This document shows, in pieces, positions 43,837 through 51,563 of a stretch of 64,000 bases of DNA (its first letter is position 1; each line of letters opens with the position of its first letter). The position numbers were made by a program, and so were the translations under genes. This DNA is from CAYMRL01 sp964398985 (lineage in GTDB: Bacteria > Deinococcota > Deinococci > Deinococcales > Trueperaceae). Where the stretch lies: the NCBI GenBank assembly GCA_964398985.1, contig CAYNOS010000007.1, positions 1 through 64,000 of the forward strand. The letters run 5' to 3'. The notes under the pieces are model-generated. The model had not been told where the DNA came from and ran no database searches. It was given only the letters and a program-made list of their open reading frames with translations.

Positions 43837-43843
43837 TCGCGCG

Positions 43844-44986
43844 ATGTCGACGCGCGCCCAGCTGTTCTCGCGGGAGACGCGTCCCGGGCTGTTGCTCAGC
43901 GCCGCGACGTTCATGCTGATCGGGCTCGGCAACACCCTCTACGGGCCGGCGTTCGAGCGCTTCGCGCTGCGCCACCAGATCGGCCTCGACAGCGTCGGCC
44001 TGCTGGTCAGCGCGCAGTTCGGCGGGGCGCTGCTGGCGATCGCCTCCTCGGGCCTGCTGCTCGAGTGCTTCGGGTACCGCCGGTTGATCGTCGCGGGTGC
44101 CGGGCTGGTCGTGGTGGGAGCACTGACCGTGGCTCACGCGCCGAGCTGGCCCTTGACGCTGGCGGCGGCCGGCGTCCACGGGGCAGGTACCGGCCTGCTC
44201 GTCGCCAGCGTCAACCTGCTGACGACGCGGCTCTTCGAGAACGCGGCGACGCCCGCCCTCAACCTGATGAACGCCGTCTACGGCATCGGGGCGATCGCCG
44301 GCCCGCTGGTCGTGGCCCTCAGCACCCCCAGGTTGGAGCCGCCCTTCTACCTGCTGGCGGTCGCCGGGTTGGCGGTGGTGGTCGGCGCGACGCGCGTCAG
44401 CCTTCCGGCAGTGAGACGCCCGCCGGTCACGGCCAGGACGGCTCCGGTCGGTCTGGTCTTGATGTTCGCTCTGGTGCTGTTCTTCTACATCGGCACCGAG
44501 GTCGGCATCACCTCGTGGGAGACCGAGCACCTGAGCGAGCGCTTCGGGGCGGCGAGAGCGGCGGCGTTCACCTCGCTGTTCTGGGTGGCCACGACGCTCG
44601 GACGGCTGTTGGCGGTGCCGCTGTCGACCCGCGTGGCGCCGGGCCCGCTGGTCGTTGGCGCCCTTGGCCTCGGCATCGCGAGCCTGCTGGCGGCCCAGGT
44701 GCTGCCGTTGGCGCCGGTCTTCTACGCGCTGGCGGGGCTCTCGATCGCCCCGGTGTTCGCGACCACGGTCGCGTGGTTCACCGCCGTGCTCGGCGACCGC
44801 TCCGAGCGTTACGCGCCGCTGATGCTGGCAGGTGGCAATCTCGGGCCGGTGACGACCGCGCCGATCATCGGGGGTGTGGTGGCGGCCGTCGGCTCCGGCG
44901 CCATACCCCTGATGCTGGCGGCACTGGCGACTTGCGGTCTGTTGGCGGCCGTGACCCTGCTGGTCAGTCTCGGTCGGCGGGCGTGA
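43844..44986 (+). CDS. Major facilitator superfamily transporter
   Basis: Membrane carrier of 380 aa with about 12 hydrophobic helices in two halves. The N-half loop between helices 2 and 3 (AQFGGALLAIASSG) and the cytoplasmic RRPPVTARTAP loop in the middle match MFS topology. It resembles the FucP/YbjJ-like sugar or metabolite carriers more than drug exporters, but no substrate can be given. The second ATG (MSTRAQLFSRETRPG) is preferred because of the TATGGT box 7 nt upstream. The last 23 bases overlap the convergent membrane-protein gene. Confidence 0.82.
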   Translation: MSTRAQLFSRETRPGLLLSAATFMLIGLGNTLYGPAFERFALRHQIGLDSVGLLVSAQFGGALLAIASSGLLLECFGYRRLIVAGAGLVVVGALTVAHAPSWPLTLAAAGVHGAGTGLLVASVNLLTTRLFENAATPALNLMNAVYGIGAIAGPLVVALSTPRLEPPFYLLAVAGLAVVVGATRVSLPAVRRPPVTARTAPVGLVLMFALVLFFYIGTEVGITSWETEHLSERFGAARAAAFTSLFWVATTLGRLLAVPLSTRVAPGPLVVGALGLGIASLLAAQVLPLAPVFYALAGLSIAPVFATTVAWFTAVLGDRSERYAPLMLAGGNLGPVTTAPIIGGVVAAVGSGAIPLMLAALATCGLLAAVTLLVSLGRRA

Positions 44987-46241
44987 GACGCGGTGGCGCG
45001 AACAGCGAGCCCAGCAGAGCGACGAGCGCGATCAGCGGCGGTCCGAGGCTGGCGTAGGCAGCCGCCGGCAGCACCCAGAACACCGCCCAGGCGGTCGGCC
45101 ACAGCCCCGTCAGCGTCACCAGAGTCGCCAGCATCGCCAGCACCGCCACCGCCAGCCAGTTGGCCGGCGAGAACGCGCGTGCTCCGAAAAGCGCGCGGGC
45201 GACGGCCACCAGCGCGAGGCTGACCGCCCCCAACAGGAACGCGTGCAGCAACAGCACATGGACGCCCTGAGCAGCGACCCAGCGCTCGCCGGCAGCAGTC
45301 GCCAACGCCAACTCGAAGACCGCCTTGACCGCCAGCAGCGCCACCGCCAGACGCGCGAGCCACGCCGCCTGACGGTCGCCCCCCAGCAGTGGCAGGCCCA
45401 AACGCAGCCTCGGCCACAGCAGCGCGATCAGCCACAGCCAACCGGCGGCGGCCAGGGCGCCGGCGATGCCGATCGGCAACCCCAGACCGGGAACGCCGTA
45501 GGCGTCCTGGGCCAGGCGCGCCAGTGAGCGCACCGCCAGACTGCCGGCGAGCAGCCAGGCAGCCGCGCCGGCACCGGTTGGCAACAGGTGCGCGCCGTCG
45601 GTGCCAGCCCGCGAGGCAGCGAGGAACAGCGCCGCCAGCACCCCGACCCCGAACCAGCCGTCCGCGAAGCCGGTCAGGAACAGGTCGACGAACGCCGCCA
45701 TCGTCACCGGCGTCAGAGTCCCGCCGGCGCCCGCCTGAGCCAGCAGTGCCGCGCCCAGCGACGAGACCAGCAGCATCACCACCGCGCCGTCGAACAGCCG
45801 GAGGATCACATCGCGCGGCAGGCGCCAGGAGCCGATCAGGTAGCAGACCGCGAACGCGTACCACGGCAGTCCGTTGAGACCGGAGACCATCATCGAGAGC
45901 GGTAGCTCGCGGCCCAGGAAGTCGAGCATCCCGTAGCCGCTGAGTAGGAACGGCACGTAGGCGGCGAGCCCCAGCAGCGCGGCCGAGCCAGCGATCACGC
46001 TCGCACCGGGCAACTTGCGGCCGCGTCGTGAGAGAGCGAGTGCCGCCGACAGCATCAGCACCGGCGTGGCCCACGAGAAGAACATCAGGTGTGAGTGGGC
46101 GTGACGGATGTTGCCGAGCACCAGCGAGAGCGGCGCTCCCTGGTACATCGCGAAGCGCAGCGCGGCGCCGGTGCCGGCAGCCAACACGAAGCTGGCGAGG
46201 GCCAGTCTCCAGACCGGCCGCCAAGCGAGGCCGTGCGCCAC
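44964..46241 (-). CDS. Polytopic membrane protein with HAHSH motif, unknown function
   Basis: A 425-aa protein of about 11 to 12 membrane helices. Near residue 47 at the start of the second helix is GNIRHAHSHLMFFSWATPVL, a His cluster like that in the heme-copper oxidase/NnrS-type membrane proteins, so heme or metal binding is possible. Other histidines lie in QGVHVLLLHAFLLGA near residue 325. No subunit I fingerprint of a full oxidase is evident. The GTG is 8 nt after the second phnE gene and GAGG of that junction serves as ribosome binding site, so it is probably the last gene of the phosphonate-type operon. The 3' end overlaps the MFS gene. I cannot assign a function. Confidence 0.65.
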   Translation of the reverse strand: MAHGLAWRPVWRLALASFVLAAGTGAALRFAMYQGAPLSLVLGNIRHAHSHLMFFSWATPVLMLSAALALSRRGRKLPGASVIAGSAALLGLAAYVPFLLSGYGMLDFLGRELPLSMMVSGLNGLPWYAFAVCYLIGSWRLPRDVILRLFDGAVVMLLVSSLGAALLAQAGAGGTLTPVTMAAFVDLFLTGFADGWFGVGVLAALFLAASRAGTDGAHLLPTGAGAAAWLLAGSLAVRSLARLAQDAYGVPGLGLPIGIAGALAAAGWLWLIALLWPRLRLGLPLLGGDRQAAWLARLAVALLAVKAVFELALATAAGERWVAAQGVHVLLLHAFLLGAVSLALVAVARALFGARAFSPANWLAVAVLAMLATLVTLTGLWPTAWAVFWVLPAAAYASLGPPLIALVALLGSLFAPPRLTPADRD

Positions 46242-46249
46242 GCGCTACC

Positions 46250-47071
46250 TCACACGAGCCGGCGGCGGAGGCGCGAGCTGACCGCGTCCACGACCACGAC
46301 GAACGTGATGATGACGATCAGGAACATCGAGATCTCGTCCCATACGCGAAAGTTGAGGCGCTGGATGAGCGGCGCGCCGATGCCGCCGGCCCCGACCATG
46401 CCCAAGACGGTGGCCGAGCGCAGGTTGATCTCGAAGCGGTAGAGCACGTAGGACAAGAACTCGGGCATGACTTGCGGGACGACCCCGTAAAGGAACACCT
46501 GAACCTGGTTGCCGCCGGCCGCGCGAATGGCCTCGGGCGGGCCGGGATCGATGCCTTCGACGACGTCCGAGAAGATCTTGCCGAGGAAGCCGATCGAATG
46601 CAGGCCCATCGCCATGATGCCGGCTGTGGGACCCAGCCCCAGCGCGGCGACGAAGATGATCGCCAACAGGATCTCGGGGAACGTGCGGATCGCGACCAGC
46701 GCGCCTTTGCCGGGAAGCGCCCAGCGGGTGCCGCCGAGCAGGTTGCCGGAGGCGAGGAACGCCAGCGGGAAGGCGAGGATGCCTCCCAACATGGTCCCGA
46801 GAATCGCCATGAAGAAGGTCTGGCCCATGGCCCCGAAGGCGAGCGGGAAGACCTCTGTGTCCGGGTTGGTGAAGCCGCGCCACAGCGGCGGAAGGCTGCG
46901 CCCGAGGCCCGTTTGGATGCGCTGCCAGGTCGGCAGCGACATCGTCGTCATGGCGAGCACCAGGAGCCCGAGTACCGCCGCGGCGGCGATGAACAGGAGC
47001 AGCTGGTTCCGGCGGATGTTGGATGGTGGCCCGGGCGCCCGCTCCAGGGCTCTGACGGAAGCCGCGCTCAT
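46250..47071 (-). CDS. phnE: Phosphonate-type ABC transporter permease 2 (PhnE)
   Basis: Membrane subunit of a phosphonate/phosphate-type ABC importer, 273 aa and about six helices. The EAA-like loop contacting the ATPase is VVEGIDPGPPEAIRAAGGNQVQVF, and RFEINLRSATVLGMVGAGGIG is the family hallmark. The ATG overlaps the stop of the first phnE (ATGA), and the longer upstream frame belongs to that gene. Two different PhnE proteins imply a heterodimeric channel. Confidence 0.9.
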   Translation of the reverse strand: MSAASVRALERAPGPPSNIRRNQLLLFIAAAAVLGLLVLAMTTMSLPTWQRIQTGLGRSLPPLWRGFTNPDTEVFPLAFGAMGQTFFMAILGTMLGGILAFPLAFLASGNLLGGTRWALPGKGALVAIRTFPEILLAIIFVAALGLGPTAGIMAMGLHSIGFLGKIFSDVVEGIDPGPPEAIRAAGGNQVQVFLYGVVPQVMPEFLSYVLYRFEINLRSATVLGMVGAGGIGAPLIQRLNFRVWDEISMFLIVIITFVVVVDAVSSRLRRRLV

Positions 47072-47874
47072 ATCAGCTTCGACCTCGCCCACACGGACAA
47101 CCCGTCGATGACCAACACCACCGCGAAGACCACCAGGATGATCATCCCGACGGCCGTGTAGTCGAAGAAGTTGAGCCTGACGTTGAGCAGGAACCCGATG
47201 CCGCCGGCGCCAACCAGGCCGATGATCACCGAGGCTCTGACGTTGATCTCGAACGAATAGAGGATGTAGGAGACCATGGTGGCCGCCACCTGCGGCACCA
47301 CCGCGAACAGGATCGACGTGTTGCGCCCGGCGCCGGCCGCCTTCAGCGCCTCCAGGGGGCCAGGATCGATCGCCTCGACGGTCTCGGATCCCAGCTTCGC
47401 CAGGATGCCGACCGTGAACAGGGTCAGCGCCACCGCCCCAGGCAGCGGACCGACGACCAGGATCGGCACCAGCATCGCTGCCCACAGGAGGTCCGGGATC
47501 GACCTGAGGATCGTCAGCAGCGTGCGGGCGATCCACATCGAGATCGGATCGATGGCGGTGTTGGCTGATGCCAGGAAGATCAGCGGCATCGCCAGCAGCG
47601 TGCCGAAGAAGGTGCCAACGTACGCGATCTGCAAGGTCTCGAGGAGCGCGTTGCGGATGGCCGGCAGGAAGCTGAAGTCGGGCGCCAACCTGCCGAGGAA
47701 GTTCCAGAAGTCCTGCGTGCCCCCGAGCAGCGCCGGGAAGTTGAAGTTCGTCTGCCGGAAGGCGATGACGACGACCGTGGCGATCAAGGCGAAGGTCAGG
47801 TAGCTCTTGAGCCGTGACGCCAAAGGCGCGGACGGGGCCCGCTCGAGCGCGGCTGCGACGGGCGCCTCAGCCAC
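47068..47874 (-). CDS. phnE: Phosphonate-type ABC transporter permease 1 (PhnE)
   Basis: First permease subunit, 268 aa with about six helices, EAA-like loop TVEAIDPGPLEALKAAGAGRNTS and FEINVRASVIIGLVGAGGIGF. The GTG at 47874 is chosen because it overlaps the last codons of phnC; a start 23 codons upstream would overlap phnC further and adds an Arg-rich stretch. It shares many residues with the second permease, consistent with an old duplication. Confidence 0.88.
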   Translation of the reverse strand: MAEAPVAAALERAPSAPLASRLKSYLTFALIATVVVIAFRQTNFNFPALLGGTQDFWNFLGRLAPDFSFLPAIRNALLETLQIAYVGTFFGTLLAMPLIFLASANTAIDPISMWIARTLLTILRSIPDLLWAAMLVPILVVGPLPGAVALTLFTVGILAKLGSETVEAIDPGPLEALKAAGAGRNTSILFAVVPQVAATMVSYILYSFEINVRASVIIGLVGAGGIGFLLNVRLNFFDYTAVGMIILVVFAVVLVIDGLSVWARSKLI

Positions 47875-48640
47875 CGCGGAGGTCCTTCTCCTTGTCGATA
47901 GGCCGGCCGTAGATCTCCTCGAAGGCCCGGTCGGTCGCGTCATCGGGGGTGCCGTCGAACACGATCACACCGTCGCGCATACCGATGATGCGGTCGGCGT
48001 AGTCGCGGGCCATGTCGATGAAGTGAAGGTTGACGAGCGTGGTGATGTCGTCCTCGCGAGCTATGCGCTTGAGGTCGGTCATGACGGCGTGCGAGGTGGG
48101 TGGGTCGAGGCTGGCGACGGGCTCGTCGGCGAGCATGATGGTCGGCCGCTGAGCCAGCGCCCTGGCGATGCCCACGCGTTGCTGCTGGCCGCCGGAGAGC
48201 GCGTCCGCGCGCACGTACGCCTTCTCAGGGATTCCGACGCGCTTGAGACAGTCGTAGGCGATGTCGATGTCGTTACGAGGGAACAGCCCCAGCATCCCGC
48301 GCCAGGCCGGCAGGTCACCCAGCCGCCCTGCCAGCACGTTGCGCAGCACCCCGGAGCGCTTCACCAGGTTGAAGGTCTGGAAGATCATCCCGATGTCGGA
48401 GCGCAAGCGGCGCAGTTCGCCACCGCGCGCTTGGGTGACGTTCTCGTTCTCGATCCAGACGCTGCCTTGCGAGGGGACGACGAGGTTGTTGACGGTGCGG
48501 ATCAGGGTCGACTTGCCGGCGCCCGAGAGGCCGACGATGACCAGGAACTGCCCACGCGGGACCTCCAGGTCGATGCCCTTCAGCGCCTTGAGGCCCGTCT
48601 TGTACGTAACCTCGACGTCTCTGAACGAGATGTGGGACAC
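47867..48640 (-). CDS. phnC: Phosphonate-type ABC transporter ATP-binding protein (PhnC)
   Basis: ATPase subunit, 257 aa. Walker A GLSGAGKST (about residue 37), signature LSGGQQQRVGIARAL, Walker B IMLADEPVASLDP and the switch His in LVNLHFIDMA. The RRLRSDIGMIFQTFNLVKRSGVLRNVLAGR stretch is diagnostic for PhnC. The GTG is preceded at 6 nt by TAGGCT, so it may also be made from its own leaderless mRNA in addition to read-through from phnD, from which a 76-base gap with a hairpin separates it. Confidence 0.94.
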   Translation of the reverse strand: MSHISFRDVEVTYKTGLKALKGIDLEVPRGQFLVIVGLSGAGKSTLIRTVNNLVVPSQGSVWIENENVTQARGGELRRLRSDIGMIFQTFNLVKRSGVLRNVLAGRLGDLPAWRGMLGLFPRNDIDIAYDCLKRVGIPEKAYVRADALSGGQQQRVGIARALAQRPTIMLADEPVASLDPPTSHAVMTDLKRIAREDDITTLVNLHFIDMARDYADRIIGMRDGVIVFDGTPDDATDRAFEEIYGRPIDKEKDLRGG

Positions 48641-48646
48641 GCTGGA

Positions 48647-48652
48647 AGCCTA
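48647..48652 (-). promoter_or_regulatory. -10-like box before phnC
   Basis: TAGGCT on the minus strand, 6 nt before the GTG at 48640. Confidence 0.4.
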
Positions 48653-48662
48653 CCCCAAGAGC

Positions 48663-48697
48663 GCGGCCGGCGTGGACGCAAATGCCCCGCCGGCCGC
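48663..48697 (-). terminator. Hairpin between phnD and phnC
   Basis: A 10-bp perfect stem (48663-48672 with 48688-48697, 15-nt loop). Likely a processing or partial-termination site that favours the binding-protein mRNA. Confidence 0.55.
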
Positions 48698-48716
48698 ACG
48701 TGAGACTAGTTCGAGC

Positions 48717-49598
48717 TCAGCGCTGGAACTGCCGGGAGACCTCGCGAACGATGTCGTAGGCGGACGCGTCGATGGGCGCGAAGGCAGTGACGTTGAACAG
48801 CGTGCTGGTCAGCGCCTGGCCTTCGGGCGTGTTGGCGATGTCGATGAGGGCCTGGGCGATCTCGGCCTTGAGGGTCGAGTCGAGCCCGGCGCGCACCACG
48901 GTGCCGTCGTTGGGGATGTCGGCAGAGTAGCCGAGGATGCACACGACTTCCTTGACGTCCGGGTAGTCGCCTTCGATGGTCTCGCGGCCGTCGGAGCCGG
49001 GCGACCCGCCGAAGGTGACGGCGACGTCCACGTCGCCGAGGTAGACGGCGAGAGCGGCGGCGTCGTGGGAGCCGGCGAAGATGCCGGTCATCTCGGTGTC
49101 GGGGTTGATGCCGTGCTGGCTGAGCAAGGTGACGTACGGGAACTGGTAGCCGGAGGCGGAGCCCGGGTCGACCCAGGCGATCGTCTTGCCGCGCAGGTCT
49201 TCGAACGAATCGATGCCGGAGTCACAACGCACGTTGAACTGTGAACGGTAGGTGGTGCTGCCTTGGCGCACCGAGGCCAGGATCACTTCGGCGCCGTAGG
49301 CGTCGACGGCCTGAACCAGCGCCGCGGGGCCGAACAGCCCGATGTCGACGCGACCGGTGCCGACGGCTTCCACCAGGCCGACGAAGTTGGTGCTGACGAA
49401 GGTCTCGACGGGGATGAGCAGGCGCTCGCTGAGCATCTCGCCGATCGGGCCGAGGCTGTCGACGATCGCGGACATCTCGCGGCTGGGTACCATCCCGAGC
49501 ACCAGACGGTCAGGGATGTCGCCGTCCTGCTGCGCGAACCCTACGAACAGCGTGGCGGCCAACACCACGGCTAGCACTGACTTGATTAGTCGCTTCAC
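48717..49598 (-). CDS. phnD: Phosphonate-type ABC transporter substrate-binding protein (PhnD)
   Basis: Periplasmic receptor, 293 aa, with a Sec signal peptide (MKRLIKSVLAVVLAATLFVG, cleaved near FAQ). The PhnD/SsuA-like fold shows RLVLGMVPSREMS at the start, VGTGRVDIGLFGPAALVQA, and DLRGKTIAWVDPGSASGYQFP where the oxyanion of the ligand binds. GGAGGAA precedes the GTG. The absence of any C-P lyase or phosphonatase gene nearby means the ligand could be phosphonate, phosphite or another oxyanion. The 5' leader (about 70 nt from a possible TAATCT -10 at 49677-49682) can fold into a hairpin. Confidence 0.92.
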   Translation of the reverse strand: MKRLIKSVLAVVLAATLFVGFAQQDGDIPDRLVLGMVPSREMSAIVDSLGPIGEMLSERLLIPVETFVSTNFVGLVEAVGTGRVDIGLFGPAALVQAVDAYGAEVILASVRQGSTTYRSQFNVRCDSGIDSFEDLRGKTIAWVDPGSASGYQFPYVTLLSQHGINPDTEMTGIFAGSHDAAALAVYLGDVDVAVTFGGSPGSDGRETIEGDYPDVKEVVCILGYSADIPNDGTVVRAGLDSTLKAEIAQALIDIANTPEGQALTSTLFNVTAFAPIDASAYDIVREVSRQFQR

Positions 49599-49727
49599 TA
49601 GTTTCCTCCCAGGCGTTGAGCTTGCGCACGGGCACGCGCCATGAGAAGAACCTCACAACTGCCCGTAGCGTGGCCAAGATTAGCACGGTGCCCCCGGGAG
49701 CTCCTGCGAGGACCGTTGAGGCAAGGT

Positions 49728-50450
49728 TCAGACTTCGGTCGCCGCCCTCGAGCCGCGCTCGACGACCGCCTCGGCCAACGCCGCGGTGGCGTCCACCAGC
49801 GGCACCGCGACGTCGGACGGGCCGAGCACCAGGGGCACTTCCGTGCACCCGGCCACCAGCGCTTGGGCCCCGCGCGCGACCAGCGCCGCCGCCACGTCCC
49901 CCATGGCGCCGCGCATCGCGGCGCCGGTGTCCCCCGACTTGATCCGGTAGAGCAGGTCCATGAAGCGCTCGCGCAACTCGCCTTCCGGCTCGAGCGCACC
50001 TAGGCCGCGCTCCTCGAGCGCCGTGCGGTAGAGGCTGGCATCCAAGGTGCCGGCGGCAGCCAGCACGCCGACGCGCGTGGCCGTCGGCGCCGCGCGCATC
50101 ACGGCCGCCACCGCCGTCTCGACGATGCCGACGAGCTCCAAGCCGGTGGCCGCCGTGATCTCGCGCTCGTAAACGTGCGCGGCGTTGCAGGCCATCACCA
50201 GCAGCTCGGCGCCGGCGGCCTTGAGGCGCTGCGCCTTGGCCACCAAGGCCGGCGCGCTCGACTCCCCGATGCCGGCCACCGACTCGTTGCGGTTCGGGAC
50301 CTCCGGATCGGCGTCGATCAGCAGCCTGACGTGCTCCTGATCACGGGTGGCGCCCGCCTCGCGCGCCAGCGCCACGACCTTGGCGTAGAAGTCGACCGTG
50401 GCAGCCGGCCCGAGGCCACCGAGAACCCCGATCAACGGCCGCCGGGTCAT
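49728..50450 (-). CDS. Aspartate/glutamate racemase family protein
   Basis: Cofactor-independent racemase of 240 aa, cytoplasmic. Two catalytic cysteines are Cys88 (VMACNAAH) and Cys202 (VAGCTEVPL), the two-base arrangement of aspartate racemase. The GVLGGLGPAATVDFYAKV N-terminus matches the aspartate racemase/YgeA group. YgeA-like enzymes act on several amino acids, so the substrate is left open. Its ATG overlaps the stop of the PLP enzyme gene (ATGA), forming a two-gene operon for D-amino acids. Confidence 0.9.
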   Translation of the reverse strand: MTRRPLIGVLGGLGPAATVDFYAKVVALAREAGATRDQEHVRLLIDADPEVPNRNESVAGIGESSAPALVAKAQRLKAAGAELLVMACNAAHVYEREITAATGLELVGIVETAVAAVMRAAPTATRVGVLAAAGTLDASLYRTALEERGLGALEPEGELRERFMDLLYRIKSGDTGAAMRGAMGDVAAALVARGAQALVAGCTEVPLVLGPSDVAVPLVDATAALAEAVVERGSRAATEV

Positions 50451-51445
50451 GCCAGCAGCACGTCCTGGTAGGCGTAGAGGGCCGGCGCGCCGCCGGTGTG
50501 CAGGAACACGACGCGCTCCCCGCGACCGAACCGGCCGCGCCTCACCATGTCGATGAGGCCGGCCGCCGCCTTGCCGGTGTACACGGGATCGAGCAGCACG
50601 CCCTCGAGGCTCGCGAACATGCGCACCGCTTCGATCATGCCGGGGGTCGGCAGCGAGTACCCCTCGCCCACGTAGCCGTCTTCGACGCTGACGTCAGCGG
50701 CGGTCACCGGAACGCTCGAGCCGGCCAGGGCGGCAGTGCGCTGCGCCAGCTCGAGGATCTTCGCTTCCTGTGGCTGCTTGGCCGCGCGCACGCTGACGCC
50801 CGTCACCGGGATGTCCGCGCTGATGCCCGTCAGGCCGGCCACGATGCCGGAGTGGGTGCCGCCGCTGCCGCTGGCCACCACCAGCCGGTCGATGGCGAGA
50901 CCCAGCTCGTCGGCCTGCTGCAGCAACTCCTGAGCGCACGCGACGTACCCCAGAGCCCCGAGCGGGTTGGAGCCACCGCCGGGGATCACGTACGCGCTGC
51001 GCCCCTCCGCAGCCAGCTCGTCGGCCTCCGCCTGCATGGCGGCGGCGAGGTCGGTGCCGCCCGGCACCACCGTCAGCTTCTCGGCGCCCAGCAGCCGGTA
51101 GAGGAAGTTGTTGCCGCCGGCGGTCTCGTCGTAGCTGCCGGCCACGCGCTCCTCGAGCACCAAGCGGCACGACATCCCCTCCGCAACGGCGGCCGCCAAG
51201 GTCAGGCGGCAGTGGTTCGACTGCACCGCCCCGTTGGTAATCAGGGTGTCGGCGCCCTGCGCCAGCGCCTCGCCCACCAGGAACTCCAGCTTGCGGGTCT
51301 TGTTGCCGCCGGCAGCGAGGCCGAGGAGGTCGTCGCGCTTGATCCACAGCTCGGGGCCGCCCAGGTGATCGCTCAGATGGCGCAGGAGCTCCAAGGGGGT
51401 GGCGGCGGCGGTGTAGCGCCGGCGAGGGAAGCGGGTGAGTTGCAC
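50447..51445 (-). CDS. D-cysteine desulfhydrase-like PLP enzyme
   Basis: PLP fold-type II enzyme of the D-cysteine desulfhydrase/ACC deaminase family, 332 aa from the chosen start. The Schiff-base Lys is Lys49 in AAGGNKTRKLEFL, then AVQSNHCRLTLAAA (Ser/Asn ligands) and the phosphate-binding GSGGTHSGIVAGL. The GTG at 51445 (MQLTRFPRRRYT) is chosen by homology to the family start; an upstream in-frame start would reach into the promoter. The product of D-cysteine would be pyruvate, ammonia and sulfide. ACC deaminase or L-cysteate activity is possible, as family members are hard to separate by sequence. A TAGTAT box at 51471-51476 may be its -10. Confidence 0.88.
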   Translation of the reverse strand: MQLTRFPRRRYTAAATPLELLRHLSDHLGGPELWIKRDDLLGLAAGGNKTRKLEFLVGEALAQGADTLITNGAVQSNHCRLTLAAAVAEGMSCRLVLEERVAGSYDETAGGNNFLYRLLGAEKLTVVPGGTDLAAAMQAEADELAAEGRSAYVIPGGGSNPLGALGYVACAQELLQQADELGLAIDRLVVASGSGGTHSGIVAGLTGISADIPVTGVSVRAAKQPQEAKILELAQRTAALAGSSVPVTAADVSVEDGYVGEGYSLPTPGMIEAVRMFASLEGVLLDPVYTGKAAAGLIDMVRRGRFGRGERVVFLHTGGAPALYAYQDVLLA

Positions 51446-51470
51446 TAGGGGAGCCTCACTTTCTTCACCG

Positions 51471-51476
51471 ATACTA
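51471..51476 (-). promoter_or_regulatory. -10 box of the PLP enzyme/racemase operon
   Basis: TAGTAT on the minus strand, leaving a leader of about 18 nt. Confidence 0.4.
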
Positions 51477-51504
51477 GCGCCGCGGAGCCTTTCCGGCCTG
51501 CGTG

Positions 51505-51510
51505 TATGCT
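51505..51510 (+). promoter_or_regulatory. -10 box of deoC
   Basis: TATGCT, predicting a leader of about 47 nt before the ATG at 51564. It shares the 118-base divergent gap with the PLP enzyme promoter. Confidence 0.4.
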
Positions 51511-51563
51511 CTAGCCACGTCAAAGCCGCGGCCGGTCAGATCCGCCGGGCTGAGAGGCCTCGC

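Noticed and set aside
43832..43843. Upstream ATG of the MFS gene as the true start
   Set aside because: It overlaps the TATGGT box and has no ribosome binding site; the ATG at 43844 has the 7-nt spacing seen at other leaderless genes.
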